Shown: positions 33,927 to 43,664, counted from the first letter of the stretch. The stretch is 64,000 nt of DNA from Chryseobacterium sp. BLS98 (GCF_001045445.1 NZ_LFNF01000001.1:992001-1056000), one strand, 5' to 3'. Notes: a model not told the origin generated them from the sequence alone. A program made the numbers and translations.

Positions 33927-35846
33927 TTAGTCAACGTCTTTATTTAAAAATCTGTTTTCTCTCACCTGCATAGACCCATTGTTGTCAGACAGATAGGTAT
34001 TGATGTTCTGGTCTGATGCATTGGTTCCGTCAATAGATATATTCTTTCTTTTAAAAGCCGGTACGGACTCGAACTCACTTGTGCTGTCAAAGCTTTGATA
34101 GCGTGAATTAAACTCTTTTAATTTATTTCTTCTCTCCAGAATTCTTTCCTGGTCCACCGCCTTATTCACAAACGTGAATTCAGATTCTGCAGGTTTTGGA
34201 GCTTCAGTTTCTGTTTTTTCTTCAAAAACCGGTTTTGTTTCCGCTTTTGGCTCTTCCTGTCTTGTCTGGAAGATGGTTTCCGCTGCCTGAACCGGAATTT
34301 CGGTTACCGCTGAGGATGCTGTAAACTCTGCCTTTGGCTGCCCGTAATCTGTTTTAGGCTCGTTGGATGACGGCTGATTATTCACAAAGAAACTGAATTC
34401 AACCGGCTTTTCGTCTGAAAAAGCGCGAGTTGCCGGTGTAGACGGAGTTTCATCTTTTTTGGCATCAAAATCAAATTTAAAAGATTCGATTTCCAGATCA
34501 TTAGGATCTTCTCCTTCGTCATCGTAAGAGAAAAGGCTGTAAGATTCTTCCTGCTGTTCCTCCTCATTTCTCCAGCTGTTGGCAGGATTGCTCTGTACAT
34601 CCTCCTCTTTATCAAAAAATTTTATTTCTGTTTTGATTTCTTCTTCCTCAATAATCATCCTTTTTTCAGAAGACTTCAGCCCAAACTGAGGGATATCACT
34701 GTCTTCATCATCCAGTCTGAAGGTATGTTTTCCTCCGAAATCACGCGGTGTTTCAGAAGAGGTTTCTCTTTCTTCTCTGGTTTTAAAAGGCGACGCTTTT
34801 GGAGCTTCAAGACTGTCGTTAAGACTGATTCTGATTTTTTCTGTAGGACCTGCAAATTTTTTGCTGTCGTTTGAAAAACCTGTAGCGATCACAAGAACGC
34901 TTACAGAATCTCCCAATTCTTCATCAGCACCTACCCCGAAGATAATATCGGCTGTATTTCCAGCTTCTTTCTGGATATGGTCCATAATTACCCCAATCTC
35001 ATCCATGGTCACTTCTTCAGCACCACTTCTGATCAATAGAAGAACGTTTTTAGCACCTGTGATCTTGTTGTCATTCAACAACGGAGAGTCAAGGGCTTTT
35101 TTAACGGCTTCTTCTGCTTTGTTTTCACCCGAAGCAATTCCGGTAGACATCAACGCAGTCCCTGAGTTCTGAAGTACGGATTTGGCATCTCTAAAGTCAA
35201 TGTTTACATCAAAGTAACCTGTAATAACTTCTGCCATTCCTTTTGCGGCATTGGTTAAAACTTCATCGGCTTTTGAGAATCCCTGTTTGAATCCAAGGTT
35301 TCCGAACTGCTGTCTTAATTTATCATTATTGATCACAATAAGTGAATCAACATTATTTCTTAGTTTTTCAAGACCATTTTCTGCCTGCTCAAGTCTTCTT
35401 TTCCCTTCAAAGCTGAAAGGAACGGTAACGATACCTACAGTAAGGATACCCATATCTTTGGCAACTTTGGCAATGACAGGAGCTGCCCCGGTACCGGTAC
35501 CACCACCCATTCCGGCAGTGATGAACACCATTTTCGTATTCTGGCCCATAGCTGCTTTGATCTCTTCGATACTTTCGATAGCCGATTTTTCTCCTACTTC
35601 AGGATCTGCTCCCGCACCAAGACCTTCTGTGATGGTTGTTCCCAGCTGTACTTTATTGGCAACAGGGTTGTTATCCAGGGTTTGGGCATCGGTATTACAG
35701 ATTACGAAATCTACCCCGTAAATACCTTTCTCGTACATGTGTTTCAGAGCGTTGTTTCCACCGCCACCTACACCGATTACTTTTATAATGGATGAATTTC
35801 CTTTTGGCAAATCAAATGAAAATCCTTGTGTATCTATGTTTTCCAT
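33927..35846 (-). CDS. ftsZ: cell division protein FtsZ
   Basis: 639 residues from the ATG at 35846 (an upstream in-frame extension comes only from the repeat in the gap). The tubulin-like GTPase core spans about 15-320, with nucleotide motifs GVGGGGNNAL (26-35) and GGGTGTG (114-120). It builds the Z-ring at midcell. From about residue 330 follows a linker of some 300 residues rich in Glu, Lys and Pro, much longer than the roughly 50 of E. coli, ending in RENRFLNKDVD, which may replace the usual FtsA-binding tip. It is read after ftsA. Confidence 0.96.
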   Translation of the reverse strand: MENIDTQGFSFDLPKGNSSIIKVIGVGGGGNNALKHMYEKGIYGVDFVICNTDAQTLDNNPVANKVQLGTTITEGLGAGADPEVGEKSAIESIEEIKAAMGQNTKMVFITAGMGGGTGTGAAPVIAKVAKDMGILTVGIVTVPFSFEGKRRLEQAENGLEKLRNNVDSLIVINNDKLRQQFGNLGFKQGFSKADEVLTNAAKGMAEVITGYFDVNIDFRDAKSVLQNSGTALMSTGIASGENKAEEAVKKALDSPLLNDNKITGAKNVLLLIRSGAEEVTMDEIGVIMDHIQKEAGNTADIIFGVGADEELGDSVSVLVIATGFSNDSKKFAGPTEKIRISLNDSLEAPKASPFKTREERETSSETPRDFGGKHTFRLDDEDSDIPQFGLKSSEKRMIIEEEEIKTEIKFFDKEEDVQSNPANSWRNEEEQQEESYSLFSYDDEGEDPNDLEIESFKFDFDAKKDETPSTPATRAFSDEKPVEFSFFVNNQPSSNEPKTDYGQPKAEFTASSAVTEIPVQAAETIFQTRQEEPKAETKPVFEEKTETEAPKPAESEFTFVNKAVDQERILERRNKLKEFNSRYQSFDSTSEFESVPAFKRKNISIDGTNASDQNINTYLSDNNGSMQVRENRFLNKDVD

Positions 35847-35859
35847 AACTATGCTTTTT

Positions 35860-35923
35860 ATAATTGATAATTGATAAATAATAATAATTGATAAGGTAAC
35901 ATCATTTATCAATTATCATTCAT
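35860..35923. repeat. inverted repeat, ftsA-ftsZ gap
   Basis: A 20-bp arm at 35860-35879 pairs with 35904-35923 (17 of 20), built on the motif TTGATAA. Both arms lie fully between the two genes. Confidence 0.75.
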
Positions 35924-35933
35924 CGTTTATGCT

Positions 35934-37316
35934 TTACTCTACTTCTTCAAAGAATTTTTTAACTTTTTCCATCAGCGACTGCCCGAAAGTCAGTTTAGCT
36001 CTTCTGTTTTCCTGTTGCTCGCTGGCAATGGTTTGCTCCTGAACCACGGCTGCCGGCTGAACGGACTGAACTGTTTCTGTCTGTGTTACAGCAGCTTCTG
36101 CTTTGGCCGGTTGCTCTTCAACAGCCTCTTCTGCCTCGGCTCCCTGCTTTTTGTCACGGATCTTTAAACTCTCCATCAGCAAGCCGATTGATGTAGCAAA
36201 TTCCGGGCCTTTCAGGTACTGGTTTTTATCGTTGGCGATATATTCGTTGGCAAAACCGATTCTGCTGTCAAAACCTGTCGTATAATTGGCCAGCTGACGA
36301 AGATGCTTCAGGTTGGATCCGCCTCCTGTAAGGACAATCCCTGCGATCAGCTTTTTCTTTTGTTCGAATGCTCCGTAAGCTTTTAATTCTGTATTCACCA
36401 TTTCCAGGATTTCCTCTACTCTGGCATTGATAATCTGTGCCAGGGTTTTAAGGGAAATTTCCTTGTCCGGTCTTCCGTGAAGTCCGGGAATGGTAACAAA
36501 TGTACTGTCTTTTTCCAGTTCTGGAACTGCAGAACCGAATTTTACTTTCAGCTGTTCTGCATGTTTTTCAATAATTGAGCAGCCTTCTTTGATATCTTCC
36601 GTAATGATCCCGCCTCCGTAAGGAATGACGCAGGTATGACGGATAATATTGTCTTTGAAGATCGCAATATCTGTAGTACCGCCGCCTATGTCTACAATAG
36701 CAACGCCGGCTTCTTTTTCTTCTTTGGTTAAAACAGCTTCTGAAGATGCCAGAGGTTCCAGGGTAAGGGCTTCCATTTCAAGGCCGGCCTCTCTCACACA
36801 TCTTGCGATGTTTCTGATGCTGCCCATTTGTCCTACCACCACATGGAAATTGGCCTCCAGACGTTTACCGTGCATTCCTACAGGTTCCTGAATTTCACCT
36901 TCGGAATCTACTTTATATTCCTGGGGAAGAACATGGATAATTTCTTCACCCGGAAGCATGACCAGCTTTTTTACCTGATCTTTAAGTGCCTCGATGTCGT
37001 CGTCTGTAATAAATTTGTCCGGATGCTCACGCATGATATAGTCCGAGTGCTGAAGGGAACGAATATGTTTTCCTGCAATACCTACTGTAACTTTACGGAT
37101 AGGAACTCCTGCGCTGGACTGTGCTTCAGAAACGGCCGCCTTGATGGAGTTGATGGTTTGTGAGATATTATTCACAATTCCTTTATGAACTCCAAGACTT
37201 TTGGCCTTTCCAACGCCGAGAACTTCTATCTTCCCGTGTGCATTCCTCCTTCCGACAATCGCAACAATCTTTGTTGTTCCGATGTCCAGACCTACTGAAT
37301 ACTCTTGATTTTCCAT
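35934..37316 (-). CDS. ftsA: cell division protein FtsA
   Basis: 460 residues. The actin-like ATPase fold shows VGLDIGTTKIVAIVG (phosphate 1), the 1C domain (GIAGKHIRSLQHSDYI), AIVDIGGGTTDIAIF (phosphate 2) and IVLTGGGSNLKHL (adenosine). FtsA ties FtsZ filaments to the membrane. Before the C-terminal amphipathic helix (AKLTFGQSLMEKVKKFFEEV) there is an inserted Glu/Ala/Gln-rich linker of about 50 residues, longer than usual. It lies between ftsQ and ftsZ as in other bacteria. Confidence 0.95.
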   Translation of the reverse strand: MENQEYSVGLDIGTTKIVAIVGRRNAHGKIEVLGVGKAKSLGVHKGIVNNISQTINSIKAAVSEAQSSAGVPIRKVTVGIAGKHIRSLQHSDYIMREHPDKFITDDDIEALKDQVKKLVMLPGEEIIHVLPQEYKVDSEGEIQEPVGMHGKRLEANFHVVVGQMGSIRNIARCVREAGLEMEALTLEPLASSEAVLTKEEKEAGVAIVDIGGGTTDIAIFKDNIIRHTCVIPYGGGIITEDIKEGCSIIEKHAEQLKVKFGSAVPELEKDSTFVTIPGLHGRPDKEISLKTLAQIINARVEEILEMVNTELKAYGAFEQKKKLIAGIVLTGGGSNLKHLRQLANYTTGFDSRIGFANEYIANDKNQYLKGPEFATSIGLLMESLKIRDKKQGAEAEEAVEEQPAKAEAAVTQTETVQSVQPAAVVQEQTIASEQQENRRAKLTFGQSLMEKVKKFFEEVE

Positions 37317-37352
37317 TTTATGTCGATTTGATTTTTTTCTACTTTTTCTTAC

Positions 37353-37370
37353 AATTGGGCTTATCCAATT
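37353..37370. repeat. small inverted repeat, ftsQ-ftsA gap
   Basis: AATTGG (37353-37358) and CCAATT (37365-37370) with loop GCTTAT. Confidence 0.5.
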
Positions 37371-37400
37371 TTATACTTATTTGTCCATCCGGACTTTTTT

Positions 37401-38366
37401 CTATTCTATTTTTACTTTTGCTTTCGGCTTTGTTGCGGCCGGCTTTTTCTCTGCCTTTCTGGTTTCCTTTGGTTGTGTTGTCGTTTTGGGTTTTATTTTT
37501 TCCTTCGGTTTTACTGAAGTTGTTTTTGTTTTTTTAGCCTCGGCAGTTTTGGGCAGTACTTCCGGTTTTTTTACGGCTGCAAGAATCGGAGCATTAGCCA
37601 GCTCTTTGTTTCCTGCCTTCAGAATACTATCGTTTTCTTTAAAATATGGGTTTAAGGTGGTTACAATCTGGTTCTGATATTTTACAGACACCATACTGTA
37701 TTTTTGCGGATCCTGAAATACAAGGTATTTTTCCACAAAGGTTTTTAAGCCTTTTACTTTAAACTCAATATTATCGAGATCTCCTATTTCTACTTTATAA
37801 TTTCCGTCGCTGGTCAGAAGATTATAATCGTCTTTGCTTTTTGAAATCCCGATAAAGAATTTTTTGCTGAACTCATCTTTATCAATCTTTTCAACCAGCT
37901 CAGCCAGCTTTTTGTACTCATCGGGCTTCACATTTCCGGTTACCAGCATACAAGGATGAGAATAGGTTTTTGAAATAGGAAACTCGATCCCTTTTTCATC
38001 TACATAAAAATCCCTTCCTTCTTTATTCAGCCTGAAAACAGGCACTCTCTGCTTGATATCCAGATACAGCTTCCCGTTCAGGTTTAAGTAGACATTGGCA
38101 CTGTCTACCGCAGGAAGGGCATTGATCTTTTTTTCAAGCACCGGAATATTCAGGTCCCCGACTTTTCCTGAAGGGTTTTCTTTTTTTACAATTTCCCGGA
38201 TATCTTTTTCATCAATGAAGTATACGGGTGTTTTTTCATTCATTTTTACAGAAATCTTGTTGTCCGTAATCTTCTGGCCGCTGAATCTCTTCAATGAGAA
38301 ACTCAGCAGTAATCCAAGGATGATCACTGTGACAGCAATTTTTAATATTCTGTATTTATTTTTCAT
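37401..38366 (-). CDS. ftsQ: cell division protein FtsQ
   Basis: 321 residues. One N-terminal transmembrane helix (about 6-23) is followed by a POTRA domain (about 45-110, VYFIDEKDIREIVKKENPSG) and a beta domain in the periplasm. FtsQ connects the Z-ring to the wall-synthesis enzymes FtsL and FtsI. The last 65 residues are a Lys/Pro/Thr-rich disordered tail (KPKEKIKPKTTTQPK), not found in E. coli FtsQ. It lies between murC and ftsA, the canonical place. Confidence 0.88.
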   Translation of the reverse strand: MKNKYRILKIAVTVIILGLLLSFSLKRFSGQKITDNKISVKMNEKTPVYFIDEKDIREIVKKENPSGKVGDLNIPVLEKKINALPAVDSANVYLNLNGKLYLDIKQRVPVFRLNKEGRDFYVDEKGIEFPISKTYSHPCMLVTGNVKPDEYKKLAELVEKIDKDEFSKKFFIGISKSKDDYNLLTSDGNYKVEIGDLDNIEFKVKGLKTFVEKYLVFQDPQKYSMVSVKYQNQIVTTLNPYFKENDSILKAGNKELANAPILAAVKKPEVLPKTAEAKKTKTTSVKPKEKIKPKTTTQPKETRKAEKKPAATKPKAKVKIE

Positions 38367-38397
38367 TCTTTATTGTATTCATGTATTGATGTACAAT

Positions 38398-38435
38398 GTA
38401 TTCATGATTTTTTGTGTTTGTCATGTCATGAATAC
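38398..38435. repeat. inverted repeat, murC-ftsQ gap
   Basis: GTATTCATGA (38398-38407) and TCATGAATAC (38426-38435) form a perfect 10-bp stem, with further weaker pairing outside. Confidence 0.7.
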
Positions 38436-38454
38436 TTAAATACATTACTACTTT

Positions 38455-39813
38455 TTACATTTTCTCAATCCATTCACAAATAGGGTCGTATAGGGTATCG
38501 ATGTTTCCTGCGCCTACGGTGAGGAGGATGTCAAAATCTTTTTCTTTTATTTTTTCGAAAGCACCGGATAAATCCGATTTTTCTTTTTTATTTAAGTTCA
38601 CTTTTTCCAATAACCAGCCAGAGGTTATTCCTTCAAAGTTTTCCTGAAGTTCTCTTGCAGGATATATATCGAGAAGAATCAGCTCGTCTGCTTTGCTCAA
38701 ACTTTCAGCAAAACCATCAGCAAAATCTCTTGTTCTGCTGAAAAGATGCGGCTGGAAAACAACCAGAAGTTTTTTATCCGGGTAAAAAGTTTTGATGGAG
38801 CTTACTACCGCATTGATTTCTGTAGGGTGGTGGGCATAATCATCAATGTAAATTTTACCGTTCGGATAAATATGTTTGGTATATCTTCTTTTAATTCCTT
38901 TAAAGTTGGCAATAGCCTTTTTCAGGGTTTCAAAATCTACACCTAAATTGTGAAGGATAGCTAATGCTGCCGTGGCATTTTCCACGTTATGAATTCCCGG
39001 AATTTCCCACACAAAATCTTTTACGGTTTCTGCCGGAGTATGGAAATCAAAATAAATTTTATCGTGATCCATACGCAGGTTATCCGAATAGTAATCTGCT
39101 ACTTCGTTTACGGCATAGGTTTTATGGTCTCTGCCAATGTCCAGACCTTTTCTTACAAATAACTGTTTGTCATCTGGGACCAGAGCAGCAAATTGTTTGA
39201 AGCCTTCTTCAATATGGTTTTTATCACCATAAATATCCAGATGGTCCGCGTCGGTAGAAGTTACCACTGCCCAATCAGGGGAAAGGTTTAGAAAGCTTCT
39301 GTCGTACTCGTCTGCCTCCACAACGGAATATTTTGTCCCGTTATATAGGAAGTTGGATCTGAAATTCTCAGAAATACCACCTAAAAAGCATGAAAACGGA
39401 AGATTTGCCTCTTTACAAAGGTGTGAAACCAATGTGGAAGTGGTTGTCTTTCCGTGGGTTCCTGCTACGGCAATACAGTCTGTGTTTTCGGTGATTAAAC
39501 CAAGAACTTTGGCCCGTTTTAAAACTTCAAACTGATTTTGATTAAAGTAATCCAGAATTCCTAAAGTTTTAATGGCAGGGGTGTAGATTACCAGAGTGTC
39601 TTCTTTTTGAAGACGGGTTATTCTTTCATCAATGAGATCTTCGAAAACAATATCAATTCCTTCCTTCATTAACTGTTCTGTAAGCTTGGTGTTGGTTTTG
39701 TCATAACCCAGCACTTTTTTACCGGAAGCATTGAAATAGCGTGCCAAAGCACTCATCCCGATACCTCCGATGCCTACGAAGTAATAATTTTGATATGTTT
39801 CTAAAATCTTCAT
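38455..39813 (-). CDS. murC: UDP-N-acetylmuramate--L-alanine ligase
   Basis: 452 residues. The dinucleotide-like motif GIGGIGMSALARYF is at the N-terminus, the ATP loop is AGTHGKTTTST, the central motif is VVEADEYDRSFL, and the C-terminal ligase domain carries DYAHHPTEINAV. MurC adds the first amino acid, L-Ala, to UDP-MurNAc in the cytoplasm. The family residues look complete and the length is normal. It follows murG. Confidence 0.96.
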   Translation of the reverse strand: MKILETYQNYYFVGIGGIGMSALARYFNASGKKVLGYDKTNTKLTEQLMKEGIDIVFEDLIDERITRLQKEDTLVIYTPAIKTLGILDYFNQNQFEVLKRAKVLGLITENTDCIAVAGTHGKTTTSTLVSHLCKEANLPFSCFLGGISENFRSNFLYNGTKYSVVEADEYDRSFLNLSPDWAVVTSTDADHLDIYGDKNHIEEGFKQFAALVPDDKQLFVRKGLDIGRDHKTYAVNEVADYYSDNLRMDHDKIYFDFHTPAETVKDFVWEIPGIHNVENATAALAILHNLGVDFETLKKAIANFKGIKRRYTKHIYPNGKIYIDDYAHHPTEINAVVSSIKTFYPDKKLLVVFQPHLFSRTRDFADGFAESLSKADELILLDIYPARELQENFEGITSGWLLEKVNLNKKEKSDLSGAFEKIKEKDFDILLTVGAGNIDTLYDPICEWIEKM

Positions 39814-39834
39814 TCTTTTTGTATTAATGTATTT

Positions 39835-39878
39835 TGTAAAATGTATTCATGTATGCTTTGCCATTAATACATTTTACA
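39835..39878. repeat. inverted repeat, murG-murC gap
   Basis: A 17-bp arm at 39835-39851 (TGTAAAATGTATTCATG) pairs with 39862-39878 with a single mismatch. The second arm covers the murG stop codon. Confidence 0.75.
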
Positions 39879-40986
39879 TTGTACTCTTTACGGTTTTAAA
39901 TATCTCATCCACAATTTCTTTTGCTGCATTGGGCTTGGCAAAATATTCCAGATTTTGAGACATTTCGTTTCTTACACTTTCACTACTGCAGATTTCTTCC
40001 AGCGTATTCCAGAATTTTTCCTGCATTTCAGAATCTTTTACCATTCGGGCTGCATTTTTTTCAACCAGGTTCATGGCATTTTTGGTCTGATGATCTTCCG
40101 CAGCAAAGGGGAAGGGTACCAGAAGAACCGGTTTTCTAGCTACTGCCAGCTCTGAAATGGCAATGGCTCCGGCCCTTGAAACAATAATATCAGCTGCAGA
40201 ATAGGCCAGTTCCATGTCTTTGATGAATTCCTTCAACTGGATTTGGGATCCGAGATCCGAGATCCGGGATTCGTTGCTCAATTCTTTATAATCAAGCTTT
40301 CCTGTTTGCCAGATTAACTGATAGCCTTTTTCTTTTAATTTTTCAAGATTATCTTTCCATCCGTTATTTAATGTTCTTGAACCTAAAGAACCACCAACTG
40401 AGAGGATTGTCAGTTTGTCTTTATCCAGCCCCATTTTTTCTTTTGCCTGAGCAGTTTCCTGCATTCCCGAAACGATATTTTCGCGAATAGGGTTACCCAG
40501 GAATTTTATTTTTTCGGAAGGGAAGCCTTCTACTTTCGGATAAGCCGTAAAAACTGCCTTCGCTTTTTTGCTCAGAATTTTATTGGTAACCCCTGCATGA
40601 GCATTCTGCTCCTGAATGAAAATCGGAATTCCCAATTTACTTGCTTCATATAAAGCGGGGCCGCTTGCAAAACCTCCTGTTCCTACCGCAAAATCCGGAG
40701 CGAAATTTTTAATAATCCTTTTGGATTTGGATAAGCTTTTCAAAATTTTGAAAGGCAAACCTAAATTTGAGAGCATATTTCCTCTGTCAATTCCGGCGAT
40801 ATCAATGCCTTCAATTTTATAGCCGGCCTGTGGAACTTTTTCCATTTCCATTTTCCCGTTGGCTCCTATGAACAAAAATTCTGTATCCGGAAATCTTTTT
40901 CTGATCTCATCTGCAATGGCAATAGCCGGGAAGATATGTCCTCCTGTTCCACCGCCGGATAATATTACTTTCAGTTTTTTGTTCAT
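39874..40986 (-). CDS. murG: UDP-GlcNAc transferase MurG
   Basis: 370 residues. Signatures are the N-terminal GGTGGHIFPAIAIAD, the lipid-side loop region, GGSLGSRTLN, and the donor-binding SRAGAIAISELAVARKPVLL. MurG adds GlcNAc to lipid I on the inner face of the membrane, making lipid II. Around residues 241-250 the coding sequence contains a tandem array of a 7-bp unit (40247-40273) that encodes NESRISDLGS. The frame stays open; murC follows. Confidence 0.95.
   Translation of the reverse strand: MNKKLKVILSGGGTGGHIFPAIAIADEIRKRFPDTEFLFIGANGKMEMEKVPQAGYKIEGIDIAGIDRGNMLSNLGLPFKILKSLSKSKRIIKNFAPDFAVGTGGFASGPALYEASKLGIPIFIQEQNAHAGVTNKILSKKAKAVFTAYPKVEGFPSEKIKFLGNPIRENIVSGMQETAQAKEKMGLDKDKLTILSVGGSLGSRTLNNGWKDNLEKLKEKGYQLIWQTGKLDYKELSNESRISDLGSQIQLKEFIKDMELAYSAADIIVSRAGAIAISELAVARKPVLLVPFPFAAEDHQTKNAMNLVEKNAARMVKDSEMQEKFWNTLEEICSSESVRNEMSQNLEYFAKPNAAKEIVDEIFKTVKSTM
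40247..40273. repeat. 7-bp tandem repeat inside murG
   Basis: GATCCGA twice, GATCCGG once and a partial GATTCG, head to tail. Confidence 0.75.
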
Positions 40987-41002
40987 TTCTATTTTGTTAC
41001 TG

Positions 41003-41023
41003 ATGATATCTAAGCGATATCAT
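41003..41023. repeat. inverted repeat, ftsW-murG junction
   Basis: ATGATATC (41003-41010) and GATATCAT (41016-41023), perfect 8-bp stem, 5-base loop; it overlaps the end of ftsW. Confidence 0.6.
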
Positions 41024-42248
41024 TAATTTCTGCTACACTTTGTTTTTTGCCCATTCCTTCTTCATCATAGATCTGAATTCTTGAGCTTATATTTAAAATA
41101 ATTCCAAGCTGGAGATAGGTAACCAGCATGGAGGTTCCTCCATAACTTATCAATGGTAATGGCTGTCCTGTTACCGGGATCAAATTGATGGCTACGGCAA
41201 TATTCACAGCAAGCTGGACAAAAATCATCACCCCGAGGCTGAGCACGAGCAGTGAGCCGAAAAAGGCGGGCATTTTGCTTGCGATCATTACAATCCGGAT
41301 CATCATGATGAGATAAAGACTGATAAGGAAAGCTGCCCCGATTAGTCCATATTCTTCTACAATCACGGCAAAAATAAAGTCGGAGGCGGACTGTGGAAGC
41401 ATTTGCTTCAATGCGCTTTTCCCTGGTCCCATTCCTGTAATTCCGCCATGCACGATGGCTGCTTTGGCCTGCATGACCTGATAGTTTTTTGCTTTTACAC
41501 TTTCATCGTCCACATCAGCTGTTTTTGCTTTACTGGAGGTAAATGTTTCGATACGGCTCATCCATGTATGCACGCGGTTTCCGCCGATGAGGTTAGTGTT
41601 TAAAGCAATAATCAGAAATAAGATAATGGCTACAAAGGATGAGGATATAAATCCTGCAATATATTTCCAGTGAAGCTGTCCGATAATCAGAACAATTACA
41701 GAAACCATCAGAATCATCAATGCTGTGGAACCGTTATCTTTTGCAACCAGTACAAAAACCAGCAGGATAGGTCCGAAAATATACATAATGTTTTCTATCG
41801 GAAGTCTTTCCCGTGTTATTTTTTTGGTCAGATACCTGCAGAGGTAAATGATCAGCATAAGGAAGGCGAATGATGAAGGCTGGAATGAAATGGGTGTACC
41901 GGGAATTTTCAGCCATCTCGAAGCACTGGCTCCGTCAATGGTCTGGCCAGTAAACATGGTAACGATGAGCAAAACAATCATTAGCCCAAGCAGGATGCTG
42001 CTGAGCTTTCCGATGTACTCATATTTTATCATTCCAACGACTCTCATGATCACCAGACCTAAGACTACAAAGAACATATGCTTGATCACGTGACCTGTTG
42101 TGGTCCCGTTATTAACAATGTATTCGAGATTTGAACTTGCAGAGTATACCGGGAAAATAGAGAAAATAGAGATCACAAGGATGACCATCCAAAGTACTTT
42201 ATCGCCCTTTAGCAATTCAATTCTGTTTTCTGTGTTCTGTTCGTCCAT
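41010..42248 (-). CDS. ftsW: lipid II glycosyltransferase FtsW
   Basis: 412 residues with about ten transmembrane helices. The SEDS family signatures are PSSFAFLMLIIYLCRYL, GSTALMILMVSVIVL, VHGGITGMGPGKS with the ASDFIFAVIVEEYG loop, and TGQPLPLISYGGTSM. FtsW polymerises glycan strands at the septum with its partner FtsI. It lies between murD and murG. No defects are seen. Confidence 0.95.
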   Translation of the reverse strand: MDEQNTENRIELLKGDKVLWMVILVISIFSIFPVYSASSNLEYIVNNGTTTGHVIKHMFFVVLGLVIMRVVGMIKYEYIGKLSSILLGLMIVLLIVTMFTGQTIDGASASRWLKIPGTPISFQPSSFAFLMLIIYLCRYLTKKITRERLPIENIMYIFGPILLVFVLVAKDNGSTALMILMVSVIVLIIGQLHWKYIAGFISSSFVAIILFLIIALNTNLIGGNRVHTWMSRIETFTSSKAKTADVDDESVKAKNYQVMQAKAAIVHGGITGMGPGKSALKQMLPQSASDFIFAVIVEEYGLIGAAFLISLYLIMMIRIVMIASKMPAFFGSLLVLSLGVMIFVQLAVNIAVAINLIPVTGQPLPLISYGGTSMLVTYLQLGIILNISSRIQIYDEEGMGKKQSVAEINDIA

Positions 42249-42262
42249 ATTTTTTTGTATTC

Positions 42263-42316
42263 AGGTATTGATGTAAAATATATTCATGAGTTAAAATCAT
42301 TAATACATGAATACCT
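42263..42316. repeat. inverted repeat, murD-ftsW gap
   Basis: AGGTATTGATGTA (42263-42275) pairs with TACATGAATACCT (42304-42316), one mismatch in 13. Confidence 0.7.
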
Positions 42317-42331
42317 TCATACTTTTTACAT

Positions 42332-43657
42332 TTACTTTAATACTTGTTCTTTAAACTGTTTTCCCCTGTCTTCATAGCTTTTGAAAAGGTCGAAACTTGC
42401 ACAGCATGGTGAAAGCAAAACAGTATCACCGCTTTTTGCCAGTGATTTTGATATTTTTACGGCTTCTTCCATGCTGGATGTGTCATAAATAAATTCTTTT
42501 TTGTCTTTAAAGAAGTCTATAATCTTCGTATTGTCTATTCCTAAGCAGACAATTGCCTTTACTTTTCTTTTAACAAGATCCTCAATTTCTGTATAATCGT
42601 TTCCTTTGTCCAGGCCCCCAACGATCCATATTGTCGGGGTTTTCATACTTTCCAGAGCGTAATAGGTGGCATTGACATTCGTTGCCTTACTGTCGTTGAT
42701 GTATTTTACACCGTTGGTTTCCGTTACAAATTCCAGCCTGTGCTCTACCGCCTGGAAGGTCATCAGAGAGTTTCTGATGCTTTCATTGTTGATTTCCAGT
42801 ATTTTACCGGCTATTGAAGCGGCTAAGCTATTGGCAACGTTGTGATTTCCAAGAAGGGACAGTTTGTCAATTTTCATTGAGAACTCGTCCTTCATTTTTA
42901 CCACGATCTCATCATTATTAATAAAACCACCCTCAGATAATTTCTCTTTTGTGGAAAAAGGGATCATTTTGGCCTTTATTTCCAGCTTTTCAAGGATGTT
43001 TTTGCTCATTTCATCATCTTTATTGTAGATGAAGAAATTGTCATTTTCCTGGTTTTCCGCAATTCTGAATTTGGCTAAAGCATATTCTTCATAATTGTAG
43101 TTGTACTGGTCCAAATGGTCCTGCGACAGGTTAAGCAGCAGGGAAATATAAGGCCTGAAGTTCTGAATATCATCCAGCTGGAAAGAGCTTACTTCCAGGA
43201 CGTAATATTCATGGTTTTCATCAGCCACCTGTTTGGCAAAGCTGTGTCCAATGTTTCCTCCTAATCCTACATTCAGCCCGTCATTTTTCAGGATGTAGTA
43301 GATCAGGGAAGTTGTGGTTGTTTTTCCGTTGCTTCCGGTGATGGCGATGATCTTTGCATCGGTAAATTCTGATGCAAATTCAATTTCAGAGGAAAGTCGT
43401 ATTCCTTTTTCATGAATTTTATGAACAATCTCTGCTTTTTTTGGAATCCCCGGACTTTTTACAATCCAGTCGGCATTTAAAATTCTTTCTTCGTTGTGGT
43501 TTCCTTCTTCAAATTCAATTTCATTTTCGGTTAAAAACTGCTTATAGTTATCCTTAATAGCTCCTTTGTCTGAAAGAAAAACTTCCAGACCTTGTTTTTT
43601 TGCTAAATAAGCAGCTCCGCATCCGCTCTCTCCACCTCCTAAAACAACTATTTTCAT
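42332..43657 (-). CDS. murD: UDP-N-acetylmuramoylalanine--D-glutamate ligase
   Basis: 441 residues. N-terminal domain with GGGESGCGAAYLAKK, the ATP loop ITGSNGKTTTTS, the motif LLNLSQDHLDQY and the C-terminal motif YINDSKATNVNATYYALE. MurD adds D-Glu to UDP-MurNAc-L-Ala in the cytoplasm. The normal length is about 440. It lies between mraY and ftsW. Confidence 0.96.
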   Translation of the reverse strand: MKIVVLGGGESGCGAAYLAKKQGLEVFLSDKGAIKDNYKQFLTENEIEFEEGNHNEERILNADWIVKSPGIPKKAEIVHKIHEKGIRLSSEIEFASEFTDAKIIAITGSNGKTTTTSLIYYILKNDGLNVGLGGNIGHSFAKQVADENHEYYVLEVSSFQLDDIQNFRPYISLLLNLSQDHLDQYNYNYEEYALAKFRIAENQENDNFFIYNKDDEMSKNILEKLEIKAKMIPFSTKEKLSEGGFINNDEIVVKMKDEFSMKIDKLSLLGNHNVANSLAASIAGKILEINNESIRNSLMTFQAVEHRLEFVTETNGVKYINDSKATNVNATYYALESMKTPTIWIVGGLDKGNDYTEIEDLVKRKVKAIVCLGIDNTKIIDFFKDKKEFIYDTSSMEEAVKISKSLAKSGDTVLLSPCCASFDLFKSYEDRGKQFKEQVLK

Positions 43658-43664
43658 ATTTATT

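Noticed and set aside
35847..35912. Longer N-terminus for FtsZ
   Set aside because: It is encoded by the inverted repeat in the gap, and the ATG at 35846 matches the family start.
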